DNA from: an uncultured Tessaracoccus sp.
Lineage (GTDB): Bacteria; Actinomycetota; Actinomycetes; Propionibacteriales; Propionibacteriaceae
Reading direction: 5' to 3'
Assembly: GCF_943914565.1 (NCBI RefSeq)
Contig: NZ_CALUCN010000020.1
Location: 1 to 43,054, forward strand
DNA length: 43,054 nt
Made by a program: the position numbers and the translations under genes. Of this stretch, positions 1-8,427 are shown piece by piece. Position 1 is the stretch's first letter. Each line of letters begins with the position of its first letter. Under the pieces are notes generated by a model. That model was not told the origin of the DNA and made no database searches. It was given only the letters and a program-made list of their open reading frames with translations.

Positions 1-2
1 TG

Positions 3-104
3 AGGACGAAGACGCCGGATGTTCCGGTGGCGCCCATCCCGGAGCTGCCACCACAAGCACCACCGGTGTACGAACCACCACCAGACCACGCCCGCGCCGC
101 CTGA
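3..104 (+). CDS. C-terminal end of an unidentified protein (partial, cut by window edge)
   Basis: The third frame is open from the window edge to a TGA at 102-104 and encodes a proline-rich tail with runs such as PPQAPPVYEPPP. This looks like the flexible C-terminus of a gene that starts upstream of the window. The other two plus frames read as compositional noise over the same bases, one of them opening with a stop. No domain is present, so no function can be given. It could also be a chance open stretch, since only 33 codons are visible. Confidence 0.4.
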   Translation, partial: RTKTPDVPVAPIPELPPQAPPVYEPPPDHARAA

Positions 105-412
105 CCCCGCAGCCGCCTCGCCCGACCCGGTTCCCTTCACTGCACCGTTTCACCCCGCCGGCCACAGGCCCGCGGGGCAACAGTGCTGCACCGGTACCGC
201 CTCGGGTTGCTGCCCATGCTGACGCCGCCCCTGCAGTGGGTGGTGGCTGGTCTGCGACTGGCTGGCAGGCTGGGTATGGCTGCTGTTTGGTGGCTCACTG
301 CATCTCTGGTCCCGCTGTTCGTGGCTGCCGTTTGCGAAACCACCGAGCAGGTCGAGTTCGCGACGCCCGAACAGGCGCAGTGCGAGCGAGGACGCCGTTT
401 CGTCAGTGGTCG
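105..412. other. Stretch without a recognisable gene
   Basis: Between the putative partial gene at the window edge and the stop codon of the NAD(P)-binding protein at 413 there are about 300 bases in which all frames give low-complexity, Ser/Pro/Arg/Cys-rich translations without a convincing start or family resemblance. I see no tRNA, strong hairpin or repeat in it. Confidence 0.5.
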
Positions 413-1081
413 TCATCCCTGGTTCTCCACGGTCTTGTCATCAGCACCGAACGTCGCCACGGTGAAGTGGGTGTCCTCGCCGGGGTTCTCCAGCTCGTCG
501 ACGATCGCGATCGCGAAGTCCGCCGCACTGATGCGAGACGACCCGCGCTCATCCACCAGGAGCGTGTGCGTGCCACGTTCGTACTTCCCGGTTCGCGGTC
601 CCGGCTCGAAGTTCGCTGGCGGGCTGACGTACGTCCACCGTTCATGCGGGTGCTCCCGACACACGGTGAGTTGGTCCACGCTCGCCTGCGCAATGCTGCG
701 CCACGCTGCCGGGATGTGGGCGGGGTCGTCGAGGACTCGACGGTCCGGCAAGGTCGGCGACCACAGCGGCGCCGCCCCGCCCACCACGACCACGCGAGCA
801 CCGTGGGTCCGGGCGGCATCGAGCACGTTTCGTGTGAGGGCTGGCAGAGTGCACTCGTGGCCCGGCGCGGGGCGGACCGCGACCACGACCGCGTCGACGT
901 CGCCCAGCACAGCGATCACCGCGCCGACGTCCGCCGCGTCGACGGCCCGGGAAGCGACGTTGGGCACGCCGTCCTGGCGCGGGTGGCGGGACACGGCGAG
1001 GACCTGGTGTCCGCGTCGTGCGGCCTCGTCGGTGATGGCAGTGCCTGCCATGCCCGTGGCTCCAAGAATGGCGATCCTCAT
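413..1081 (-). CDS. NAD(P)H-binding protein, atypical short-chain dehydrogenase/epimerase family
   Basis: The 222-residue protein begins MRIAILGATGMAG, a Rossmann-fold dinucleotide-binding motif of the GxxGxxG type at residues 7-13. It continues with the alternating strand/helix pattern of the NAD(P)-binding NmrA/SDR-a5-like families (VDAVVVAV near residue 65, ARVVVVGGAA near 95). It is a soluble cytoplasmic protein; the substrate cannot be told, and members range from reductases to NADP-sensing regulators. Its ATG overlaps the stop of the EamA permease gene by 4 bp (1078-1081), so the two are translationally coupled and permease-first. The start is fixed by that overlap and by the Rossmann motif lying directly at the N-terminus. 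A divergent LysR gene probably controls the pair. Confidence 0.85.
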   Translation of the reverse strand: MRIAILGATGMAGTAITDEAARRGHQVLAVSRHPRQDGVPNVASRAVDAADVGAVIAVLGDVDAVVVAVRPAPGHECTLPALTRNVLDAARTHGARVVVVGGAAPLWSPTLPDRRVLDDPAHIPAAWRSIAQASVDQLTVCREHPHERWTYVSPPANFEPGPRTGKYERGTHTLLVDERGSSRISAADFAIAIVDELENPGEDTHFTVATFGADDKTVENQG

Positions 1082-1995
1082 GTGTGGTCCTTTCGTCGAG
1101 CAGGTGGCGGGAGTTGGCCCGCGGCCAGAGCGACGAGCGCCGTGACGAAGCCCAGCACCTGGACGGCGGTGAGCGCCTCGCCGGCGATGAGCGCACCGAG
1201 TGCCGCAGCGGTGAGCGGGGAGAGCAGCCCCAGCAGGGCGGTCGGGGTGACGGGGAGGTGGCGGATGCCGGCGAACCAGATCGTGTAGGTGAGCAGCGCC
1301 CCGACGAGGCCCAGCCATGCGTAGCCCCCGAGGGCCGGGCCGTCGATGCCGGGCGGGACCCCGTCGACGACGAATGCGGGGACGAGCAGGAGCAGGCCTG
1401 CGGCCGTGAGCTGCCAGCCGGCGAGCCCGACGGCGCTCACGTGCTCTGGGCGTCCCCACTTCTTGGTGAGCACGACGCCGGCCCCCATCGACACGGAGCC
1501 CGCGAGGCCGGCCACCACGCCGAGCGGGTCGAGCGCAGCTTCCGGTCCGAGGACCACGAGGCCCACGCCCACCACCCCGACGACACCCCACAGCAGCCGC
1601 CAACCGGAGAGCCGCTCGTGCAGGATCGCGACGGCGAGGAACGCGATCACGATCGGCTGCACGGCGCCCAGCGTCGCGGCGACGCCACCGGGGAGGCGCT
1701 GCGCCGCGACGAACAACAGCGGGAAGAAGGCCCCCATGTTGAGCCCGCCCAGTGCGAGGCTCTTCCACCACCACGCCCCGCGCGGGAGGCGGCGTGCGAT
1801 GGCCAGCGCGATGAGGCCGGCCGGCAGCGTGCGCATCAGCGCCGCGAACAGCGGATGCCCCGGTGGGAGGAGGTGCGTGGTCACGATGTAGGTGGTGCCC
1901 CAGACCGTCGGGGCGAGTGCCGTGGCCGCGATCCACCCGACCCGGGCCGGGGCCGTGCCTGCGTCGATGGTGCGTTCCGTTGTCGTGGTGTGCAT
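1078..1995 (-). CDS. EamA/DMT-family permease (RhaT/YdcZ-like drug/metabolite exporter)
   Basis: This 305-residue protein has about ten hydrophobic segments arranged as two EamA repeats. The first covers roughly residues 15-145 (for example WIAATALAPTVWGTTYIV and LGAVQPIVIAFLAVAIL), the second roughly residues 155-295 (GLAGWQLTAAGLLLLVPAFV to LGFVTALVALAAGQL). Such proteins are inner-membrane exporters of amino acids, nucleosides or drugs; the substrate is not predictable here. I chose the ATG at 1993-1995 (MHTTTTERT) over one 60 bases upstream, because the longer N-terminus is Trp/Cys-rich and would run into the regulator-side promoter region. The gene is divergent from the LysR gene at 2075, an arrangement in which the regulator usually controls the permease. 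Confidence 0.88.
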   Translation of the reverse strand: MHTTTTERTIDAGTAPARVGWIAATALAPTVWGTTYIVTTHLLPPGHPLFAALMRTLPAGLIALAIARRLPRGAWWWKSLALGGLNMGAFFPLLFVAAQRLPGGVAATLGAVQPIVIAFLAVAILHERLSGWRLLWGVVGVVGVGLVVLGPEAALDPLGVVAGLAGSVSMGAGVVLTKKWGRPEHVSAVGLAGWQLTAAGLLLLVPAFVVDGVPPGIDGPALGGYAWLGLVGALLTYTIWFAGIRHLPVTPTALLGLLSPLTAAALGALIAGEALTAVQVLGFVTALVALAAGQLPPPARRKDHT

Positions 1996-2040
1996 GGCTC
2001 CACCCTGACCCCCGCACCACCAATGAGTCCAACACATGGT

Positions 2041-2077
2041 TGCGATACCTCGCATGCACGTCCATCATGGGTGCATG
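2041..2077. promoter_or_regulatory. Candidate LysR operator: two inverted repeats in the divergent intergenic region
   Basis: The 79-bp gap between the divergent permease and LysR genes holds TGCGA-N4-TCGCA at 2041-2054 and CATGCAC-N11-GTGCATG at 2053-2059/2071-2077. The second overlaps the regulator's own start codon. Dyads in this position fit autorepression and divergent activation by a LysR protein, but assignment of the operator is inference from position and symmetry. Confidence 0.4.
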
Positions 2078-2962
2078 GAGTTGCAACAGCTGCGCTACGC
2101 GGTCGCGGTGGCCGAGGAACGGAGCTTCACGCGCGCCGCGGCGCGCTGCTTCGTCGTCCAGTCCGCGCTCAGCCACCAGATCAAGGCGCTCGAGCAGGAG
2201 ATCGGGACCCAGCTGTTCGCCCGCACGTCGCGACGGGTGGAACTCACCCCTGCGGGGGACGCCTTCGTCCGCGCCGCGCGGCAGAGCCTTGCCGCCGCGG
2301 AGCGCGCCGTCGCCGACGCCGCCGCGGCCACCGGCGAGGTCCGCGGGACGCTGCGCATCGGCGTGATCCCGACCGTCGCCGCGCTCGACGTGCCGAGCCT
2401 GCTCGCGCAGTTCCACGCCCGGCACCCGGCCGTGCGCATGTTGCTGCGCAGTGGCGGCAGCGAGCAGTTCGTTTCCGACATCCGCGCCGGCCGGCTCGAC
2501 GCCGCCTTCCTCGGGCTCGCGGAGCGCACACCCCCGAGCGGAGTCGCCGCGACCGAGCTCGCGCGGGAGTCCCTCGTCGCGGTCGTGCCTGCCGCCCATC
2601 CCCTGGCCTCCCGCTCGGCCGTGACGCTCGCCGCGCTGGCCGATGAACGGTTCGTCGACTTCCCCGGCGGCTCCGCCGGGCGCGCGCAGACCGACCTCGC
2701 GTTCAGCGAGGCCGACCTGCACCGCGACGTGGCATTTGAGGCGATGACCACCGATCTCATCCTGGGCCTCGTCCGGCACGGCCTCGCGGTCGCGCTCCTC
2801 TCGGCCCACGTCGTGCCCGACGACCCCGCGCTGGTGGCGCTCCCCGTCGAGCAGGCGCCCCGACGGGTGGAGTACCTCGCCTGGAACGACTTCAACCCCA
2901 GCCCCGCCACCGAGGCGTTCCTCGACGCGGTCACCCATCTCGTAGGCACGCCCACCGCCTGA
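2075..2962 (+). CDS. LysR-family transcriptional regulator
   Basis: The 295-residue product has the canonical LysR N-terminal winged helix-turn-helix (residues about 1-60: MELQQLRYAVAVAEE, SALSHQIKALEQEIGTQLF, RTSRRVELTPAG). An effector-binding domain of periplasmic-binding-protein type follows (residues about 90-290, beginning GTLRIGVIPTVAALDVPSLL). The start at ATG 2075 puts the typical MELxQLRYF-like opening at residue 1; an in-frame ATG 39 bases upstream would add a non-family extension. It is divergent from the EamA permease/NAD(P)-binding gene pair and most likely regulates them. The inducer is unknown. Confidence 0.92.
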   Translation: MELQQLRYAVAVAEERSFTRAAARCFVVQSALSHQIKALEQEIGTQLFARTSRRVELTPAGDAFVRAARQSLAAAERAVADAAAATGEVRGTLRIGVIPTVAALDVPSLLAQFHARHPAVRMLLRSGGSEQFVSDIRAGRLDAAFLGLAERTPPSGVAATELARESLVAVVPAAHPLASRSAVTLAALADERFVDFPGGSAGRAQTDLAFSEADLHRDVAFEAMTTDLILGLVRHGLAVALLSAHVVPDDPALVALPVEQAPRRVEYLAWNDFNPSPATEAFLDAVTHLVGTPTA

Positions 2963-3008
2963 GTGTCCTCGCGACGACGGCCTCACCTCGACGGATCCCC
3001 AGGGCTCG

Positions 3009-3022
3009 CTACGCTGAAGGAA
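3009..3022 (+). promoter_or_regulatory. Putative -10 box of a leaderless jetA promoter
   Basis: TACGCT at 3009-3014 ends 7 bases before the jetA ATG at 3022, the spacing expected if transcription begins at or next to the start codon. An AAGGA lies so close to the ATG that it would be a poor Shine-Dalgarno site, which also favours leaderless initiation. No good -35 box is seen. Confidence 0.35.
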
Positions 3023-4455
3023 TGGACTTCGCCCACGTCGACGCCCTGCGCGAGCACCACGTCGCGTGGCGCATCCTGCGCGCGCACAACGCACCGCTCG
3101 TGCTGTCGTTCCTGGGCTCCTACTTCGTCGACGGCAACCGCGGCGCCAGCCCCGCGGCCGAGCTGATCTCCGCACTCGACGACGTGCTCCACGACCTGCG
3201 CCTGACCGCGCAGGACCCCGACGGCGGGCCCCGGTTCCCGAAGGGTCCGAAGGAGTACCTGGAGGACTGGGCCTCGGACGACGCGCAGTTCCTGCGCCGC
3301 TTCTATCCCCTGGGCGGCGATGAGCTCCACTACGAGATCACCCCGGCGTTCGAGCAGGCCTACGCGTTCCTCGCGACGCTCGAGGAACGCCAGTTCGTCG
3401 GCACCCAGTCGCGGCTGCAGACCGTCGTGGACCTGCTGCGGCAGATCGTCCACGGCACCGAGGAGCGGCCGGAGGAACGCCTGCGGGAGCTGCACCGCCG
3501 TCGCGAGGACCTCGACCGGGAGATCGCCCGGGTCGAGGCCGGTGAGATCACCGTCATGGACGCCACTGGCGTGCGCGAGCGCCACCACCAGCTCTCGACG
3601 ACGGCCCGAGAGCTGCTCGCAGACTTCCGTCAGGTGGAGGAGAACTTCCGCGCGCTCGACCGCGCCACCCGCGAACGCATCGCGCAGTGGCGCGGCTCGA
3701 AGGGCGAGCTACTCGACGAGCTCACCCGCGGCCGGCACGACATCGCGAGCTCCGACCAGGGCAAGAGCTTCCAGGCCTTCTACGAGTTCCTGCTCTCCTC
3801 GCGCCGGCAAGAGGAGCTCGACCAGCTGCTCGACCGGTTCGCTCGGCTCGACGACGTCCCGGCCGACTCACGCGTGCTCACCGTGCACCACGACTGGTCC
3901 GAGGCCGCCGAGCGCACCCAGCGCACCGTGCGCCAGATCTCGGAGCAGCTGCGACGCTTCCTCGACGACCGAGTCTGGTTCGAGAACCGCCGCGTGACCG
4001 AGCTCAGCCGCAGCATCCAGCAGCTCGCGCTCGAGCTGCGCGACAATCCCCCGCGGCTCGGGCTCGAGCTCGAGGTGCCCGGCATCGACATCACGCTGCC
4101 GTTCGAACGCCCGCTGTACCACCCGCCGGCCGAGGCCAGCGTGGAGAGCCACGCCACCGTCGGGGACGAGCGGCCGGACGACGAGGTCCTCTTCGAGCAG
4201 CACGTCGTCGACCAGGCGCGGCTGGTGGCGACGCTGCGCTCGGCGCTGCCGCGCGGCACGTCGGCGCTTCTGGAGGAGATTCTCGAGCAGGCCCCGCTCG
4301 AGCAGGGGGTGGCCGAGCTGGTCACCTACCTCGCGCTCGACGACGACGCGTTCGAGATGGAGTTCCTGGACGCCGAGGCCCACGTCGACTACGACGACAC
4401 CGAGGGGCACCGGCGCACGATCACGATGCCCAGCACGAGGGTGAGCAGACGATGA
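3022..4455 (+). CDS. jetA: Wadjet defence component JetA (DUF3375 family, kleisin-like subunit)
   Basis: The 477-residue acidic, helix-rich protein opens MDFAHVDALREHHVAWRIL and carries long heptad-like stretches (about residues 130-235 and 270-340). These match the DUF3375 family that defines JetA of type I Wadjet. Family knowledge: JetA is the kleisin-like subunit that bridges the JetC ATPase heads in a MukF-like way, helping recognise and reel in small circular DNA. Length is usual for the family. Identification rests heavily on context, since jetB, jetC and jetD follow in canonical order with 4-8 bp overlaps; the jetA stop overlaps the jetB ATG (4452-4455). The ATG at 3022 is the first plausible start and sits 7 bases after a -10-like element. 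Confidence 0.93.
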   Translation: MDFAHVDALREHHVAWRILRAHNAPLVLSFLGSYFVDGNRGASPAAELISALDDVLHDLRLTAQDPDGGPRFPKGPKEYLEDWASDDAQFLRRFYPLGGDELHYEITPAFEQAYAFLATLEERQFVGTQSRLQTVVDLLRQIVHGTEERPEERLRELHRRREDLDREIARVEAGEITVMDATGVRERHHQLSTTARELLADFRQVEENFRALDRATRERIAQWRGSKGELLDELTRGRHDIASSDQGKSFQAFYEFLLSSRRQEELDQLLDRFARLDDVPADSRVLTVHHDWSEAAERTQRTVRQISEQLRRFLDDRVWFENRRVTELSRSIQQLALELRDNPPRLGLELEVPGIDITLPFERPLYHPPAEASVESHATVGDERPDDEVLFEQHVVDQARLVATLRSALPRGTSALLEEILEQAPLEQGVAELVTYLALDDDAFEMEFLDAEAHVDYDDTEGHRRTITMPSTRVSRR

Positions 4456-5042
4456 GCGAACACGAGACCGCGTCGGCGATCATCCGACTCATGCAGGGCG
4501 TCGTCCACCGGGAGTCCGACGAGGCAAGCTGGTCCGCGCTCAAGGCAGACCTCGGCACCGTGCGCGACCACTTCGCGACGATCGGCGTCGACGTGGTGAT
4601 CGACGACGTCGAGGGCTACGCCTACCTGCGCACCCGCGAACCCGCCGACGGCGAGGACCCGCTGCCGAGGCTGGTGCGTCGGCGCAGCCTCACCTACAAC
4701 GTGAGCCTCCTGCTCGTCCTGCTGCGGGGACGGCTCATGGAGTTCGAGACCAGCGGCGGCGAGGGCAAGCTCGTACTCACCACCGAGCAGATCGTCGAGA
4801 TGCTCCGACTGTTCCAGCGCGACTCGAGCAACGAGGCACGCATCGTCGACCAGGCGGAGACGACGATCCGCAAGGTCGAGGACCTGGGCTTCCTGAAGCT
4901 GCTGCGCGGGTCCCGCAACGAGTGGGAGGTGCGTCGCATCATCAAGGCCTACGTCGACGCCGAGACGATGGGGCGGCTCGAGGCGACGCTCACCGAGTAC
5001 GCGACCGGGCAGCGCGCGAAACGAGGAGACGCCGATGAGTGA
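4452..5042 (+). CDS. jetB: Wadjet defence component JetB (DUF4194 family, KITE-like subunit)
   Basis: The 196-residue protein (MSEHETASAIIRLMQGVVHRE) has tandem winged-helix character. Its central segment, RRRSLTYNVSLLLVLLRGRL followed by TTEQIVEMLRLF and a KVEDLGFLKLL wing, is typical of DUF4194 proteins and of MukE-like KITE subunits. Family knowledge: JetB binds JetA and helps close the JetC motor. The start is set by a 4-bp ATGA overlap with jetA; the end overlaps the jetC start by 8 bp (5035-5042), so JetA, B and C are made from one mRNA with coupled translation. No anomalies are visible. Confidence 0.93.
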   Translation: MSEHETASAIIRLMQGVVHRESDEASWSALKADLGTVRDHFATIGVDVVIDDVEGYAYLRTREPADGEDPLPRLVRRRSLTYNVSLLLVLLRGRLMEFETSGGEGKLVLTTEQIVEMLRLFQRDSSNEARIVDQAETTIRKVEDLGFLKLLRGSRNEWEVRRIIKAYVDAETMGRLEATLTEYATGQRAKRGDADE

Positions 5043-8000
5043 CGCCCTGTTCTCCGCGCTGGAGGTGCAGGAGTCGAGCGCCCCCGGCTACCGGCTGCAC
5101 CACTTCGAGATGCTCAACTGGGGCACGTTCGACGAGCACATCTGGCGCTTCGTGCCGGGCGGCGAGACGTCGCTGCTGACCGGCGACATCGGGTCGGGCA
5201 AGTCGACGATTGTCGACGGCATCACGACGCTGCTGATGCCGCCCAACCGGATCGCGTACAACAAGGCCGCCGGCGCCGCCACACGCGAACGCACGCTGCG
5301 CAGCTACGTCGAGGGCCACTACCGCGCCGAGCGCGGCGACGACGCCCACCACTCCCGGACACGCGGACTGCGCGAGGGGCGCTCGTCGTACTCGGTGCTG
5401 CTCGCGGTGTTCGTCAACGCCAGCCTCGACGAGCACGTGACGCTCGCGCAGGTGTTCCAGCAGCGCGAGGCCACCGGGCAGCCCTACCGGTTCCACATCA
5501 CGCACGCCGGCGAACTGTCGATCGAGGAGCACTTCACCGACTTCGGCTCCGACCTGCGCGACCTCCGTCGCCGCCTGCGTTCCCAGGGTGCGACGATCCA
5601 CGACGACTTCCCCAAGTACCGCACCAATCTCCGACGCCTGCTCGGCATCCCGTCGGACCAGGCGCTCGAGCTGTTCCACCAGACCGTCTCGATGAAGTCG
5701 GTCGGCAACCTCAACGACTTCGTGCGCGAGCACATGCTCGAGCCGAGCCCCGCCGACGAGCGGGTCCAGGACATCATCGGCCACTTCGAGGACCTCACCA
5801 CCGCGCACGACGCCGTGGTCCGCGCGCGCAAGCAGCTCGAGGCGCTCGACCCGGTCGCCCGTGCCGCCGAACGCTACGACGCGGCCCTCGCCGCTCGCGC
5901 GCTGCTCGAGCTCGAGCGCGACGCGGCGCGGGTCTGGTGCACCGAGCTGCACCTTCGCCTGCTCGAGGAGGCCTGCGACGAGGGGGCGGCCCGCACGGAC
6001 CAGCTCAGCGAGCGGCAGGGCGAACTGGAGCAGCGCATCACCGAGCTCGACGACGAACGGCAGGCGCTGTTCGCCGAGCGCGCGCGACTGGGTGGTGACC
6101 GGCTGGCCGAGTTGGAGCGCAGGGAGCGGGAGGCCCGCGCGGAGGCGGACCGCCGTCGGGCGCGGAGGGCACAGTTCGACGAGGCGGTGGCAGGGACGGG
6201 ACGCGCGCCCGTGACGGGGGCCGAGGAGTTCCGGGCCCTCGTCGGGGAGGCGGCGGCCGAGTCCGCCCGGCTCGAGGCGGGGCGGCAGGCGCTCCTGGAC
6301 GACGCGGTCCAGCTTCGGGTGGGCGCGAACGAGCAGAAGGCCAGGCGCAGCGCGCTCCGGGCGGAGCTCGCAGACCTCCGCGGCCGCACCAGCAACCTCC
6401 CCACCGAGCAGGTGCAGCTGCGGGCGTGGCTGTGCCGGGACCTGAGGATCGACGAGGACGCACTGCCGTTCGCGGGCGAGCTCGTGGACGTCGCCGACGA
6501 GCACGCCGAGTGGCGCGGCGCCGCCGAGCGGGTGCTGCGCGGGTTCGCGCTGTCGATGCTCGTCCCGACGAGGCACTACGACGCGGTCTCCGCGTGGGTG
6601 AACGGCCACCACCTCGCCGTCGAGGACGCCCGGGGGCGCCGACGCGGCGGTCGGCTCGTGTACGAAAAGGTGCCGCAGCGCGTCGTGCCGGTCCGGCCCG
6701 CCGAGCCGGGGACGCTCGTCGAGGTGCTCGCCCTCAGGCCCGGCCCGTTCGAGGAGTACCTGCGCGCCCAACTCGTGCACCGCGCGGGGCACCACCGCGC
6801 GCGGTCGTTGGAAGAGTTCCGCTCGCCGGACCATCGTCGCGCCGTGACCCGCGAGGGGCAGGTACGCACCGGCGACCGCCACGAGAAGGACGACCGGCAC
6901 CGCGTCGACGACCCCCGCCGGTTCGTGCTGGGCTGGGTGAACGAGCGCAAGATCGCGGCCCTCATCGAGGACCTCGAAGCGATTCGGCACAGCCTCGACG
7001 AGACGGACGTCGAGGAACGCGAGCTCCAGCGCCGGCAGGAGCAGCTCACCCGGCAGGCGCACGCGTGGCGCGACGTGGCCCGGGCCACCAGCTGGCGAGA
7101 CCTCGACCACGAGGAGGCCACCGCCGAGGCCGACGCCTGCCGCGACGAGGCCACGCGGCTGCGCGAGGGGTCGGACGCGCTGCTCGAGATCCAGCGTCGC
7201 ATCGACGAGGTGGGCGCCCGGCTGCGTGACGAACGCGCCGCGCGCGACGAGGTGACCGGCGACCTCGCGCAGGTTCGCCACGCGCTCGCCCGCGACGGGG
7301 AGGAGCGGGAGCGCGACCGGGCGTTCCTCGCCACGCTCGGCGACGAGCAGCGCGCCCGGGTCGACGAGGCGCGCCCGTTGCTCGAGGCCCGCACCGCAGA
7401 TCGACAGCCAGCCTCCGTGGAAGCCTGCAACGCGCTCGGCACCGAGCTCGCCCGCGAGCTGCACGACGCGATCGAGCAGCGCTCGGAGGAGCTCCGGGGG
7501 CACACCTCGTCGCTCACGACGTCGATGGACGCGGTGCTGAACCGCTGGCCGGAGCTGCGCAGCGACATGGACGCCAACGTCGAGGCGCGCGGCGACTTCC
7601 TCGCGCTGCGACGCACGCTGGCCGAGGACGACCTCCCCCGATTCGAGGGCGAGTTCAAGGAACTGCTCAACCAGCACACGATCCAAGAACTCGCGGCGTT
7701 CAACAACTGGCTCTCGCGCCAAGCGGGCGCGATCACCGACCGCATCGCCCGCATCAACGAGGCGCTCGGCGCCGTCCCGTACGGCGACGGGACCCACCTC
7801 CGGCTCGAGAAGGAGCCGAGCGCGCACCAGGAGGTGGCGCAGTTCCGCGCCGACCTGCGCAACCTCACCGACGACGTGCTCGCCGTCGACGGGGACACGT
7901 ACTCCGAGCAGCGGTTCACCGAGGTGCGCCGCATCATCGAGCGGTTCCGTGGTCGCGAGGGACACGCCGATGCGGACCGGCTCTGGACCCGTCGCGTGAC

Positions 8001-8427
8001 GGACGTGCGCAACTGGTTCGTGTTCTCCGCCTCCGAGCGGTACAGCGCCACGGGCGAGGAGCGCGAGCACTACTCGGACTCCGACGGCAAGTCCGGTGGG
8101 CAGAAGGAGAAGCTCGCGTACACGATCCTCGCGGCGTCGCTGGCGTACCAGTTCGGCATCGAGTGGGGTGCATCGCAGTCCGGGGCGTTCCAGTTCGCGG
8201 TGATCGACGAGGCGTTCGGACGAGGCTCGGACGCGTCCACGCGCTACGCGCTGGAGCTGTTCGCAAAGCTGGGCCTGCAGCTGCTGATCGTGACGCCGCT
8301 GCAGAAGGTGCAGGTGATCGAACCGTACGTCTCCGCGATCGGGTTCGTCGACAACGTGGACGGCGCGAGGTCCCGCGTCCACACCCTCACCATCAACGAG
8401 TACCGCGCCCGCAAGGCGGGACGATGA
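5035..8427 (+). CDS. jetC: Wadjet defence component JetC (SMC/MukB-like ATPase)
   Basis: The 1130-residue SMC-like protein carries a Walker A GDIGSGKST at residues 50-58, a long coiled-coil arm, and a hinge-like segment starting FAGELVDV at residue 479. A second arm follows, then the C-terminal head with the ABC signature SGGQ at 1020-1023 and Walker B FAVIDEAF at 1054-1061. This is the COG4913 family that supplies the DNA loop-extruding motor in type I Wadjet. Family knowledge: JetABC extrudes small closed circular DNA until JetD cuts it. All ATPase motifs are intact, so the system looks functional. The ATG overlaps jetB by 8 bp, and the stop overlaps the jetD ATG by 4 bp (8424-8427). The long open frame on the opposite strand is a composition shadow. 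Confidence 0.96.
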   Translation: MSDALFSALEVQESSAPGYRLHHFEMLNWGTFDEHIWRFVPGGETSLLTGDIGSGKSTIVDGITTLLMPPNRIAYNKAAGAATRERTLRSYVEGHYRAERGDDAHHSRTRGLREGRSSYSVLLAVFVNASLDEHVTLAQVFQQREATGQPYRFHITHAGELSIEEHFTDFGSDLRDLRRRLRSQGATIHDDFPKYRTNLRRLLGIPSDQALELFHQTVSMKSVGNLNDFVREHMLEPSPADERVQDIIGHFEDLTTAHDAVVRARKQLEALDPVARAAERYDAALAARALLELERDAARVWCTELHLRLLEEACDEGAARTDQLSERQGELEQRITELDDERQALFAERARLGGDRLAELERREREARAEADRRRARRAQFDEAVAGTGRAPVTGAEEFRALVGEAAAESARLEAGRQALLDDAVQLRVGANEQKARRSALRAELADLRGRTSNLPTEQVQLRAWLCRDLRIDEDALPFAGELVDVADEHAEWRGAAERVLRGFALSMLVPTRHYDAVSAWVNGHHLAVEDARGRRRGGRLVYEKVPQRVVPVRPAEPGTLVEVLALRPGPFEEYLRAQLVHRAGHHRARSLEEFRSPDHRRAVTREGQVRTGDRHEKDDRHRVDDPRRFVLGWVNERKIAALIEDLEAIRHSLDETDVEERELQRRQEQLTRQAHAWRDVARATSWRDLDHEEATAEADACRDEATRLREGSDALLEIQRRIDEVGARLRDERAARDEVTGDLAQVRHALARDGEERERDRAFLATLGDEQRARVDEARPLLEARTADRQPASVEACNALGTELARELHDAIEQRSEELRGHTSSLTTSMDAVLNRWPELRSDMDANVEARGDFLALRRTLAEDDLPRFEGEFKELLNQHTIQELAAFNNWLSRQAGAITDRIARINEALGAVPYGDGTHLRLEKEPSAHQEVAQFRADLRNLTDDVLAVDGDTYSEQRFTEVRRIIERFRGREGHADADRLWTRRVTDVRNWFVFSASERYSATGEEREHYSDSDGKSGGQKEKLAYTILAASLAYQFGIEWGASQSGAFQFAVIDEAFGRGSDASTRYALELFAKLGLQLLIVTPLQKVQVIEPYVSAIGFVDNVDGARSRVHTLTINEYRARKAGR

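Noticed and set aside
413..3175. Minus-strand open frame of more than 900 codons covering the LysR gene
   Set aside because: Only its last 222 codons (413-1081) look like protein. The rest is an Arg/Gly/Ala-rich shadow of the EamA and LysR genes caused by high G+C.
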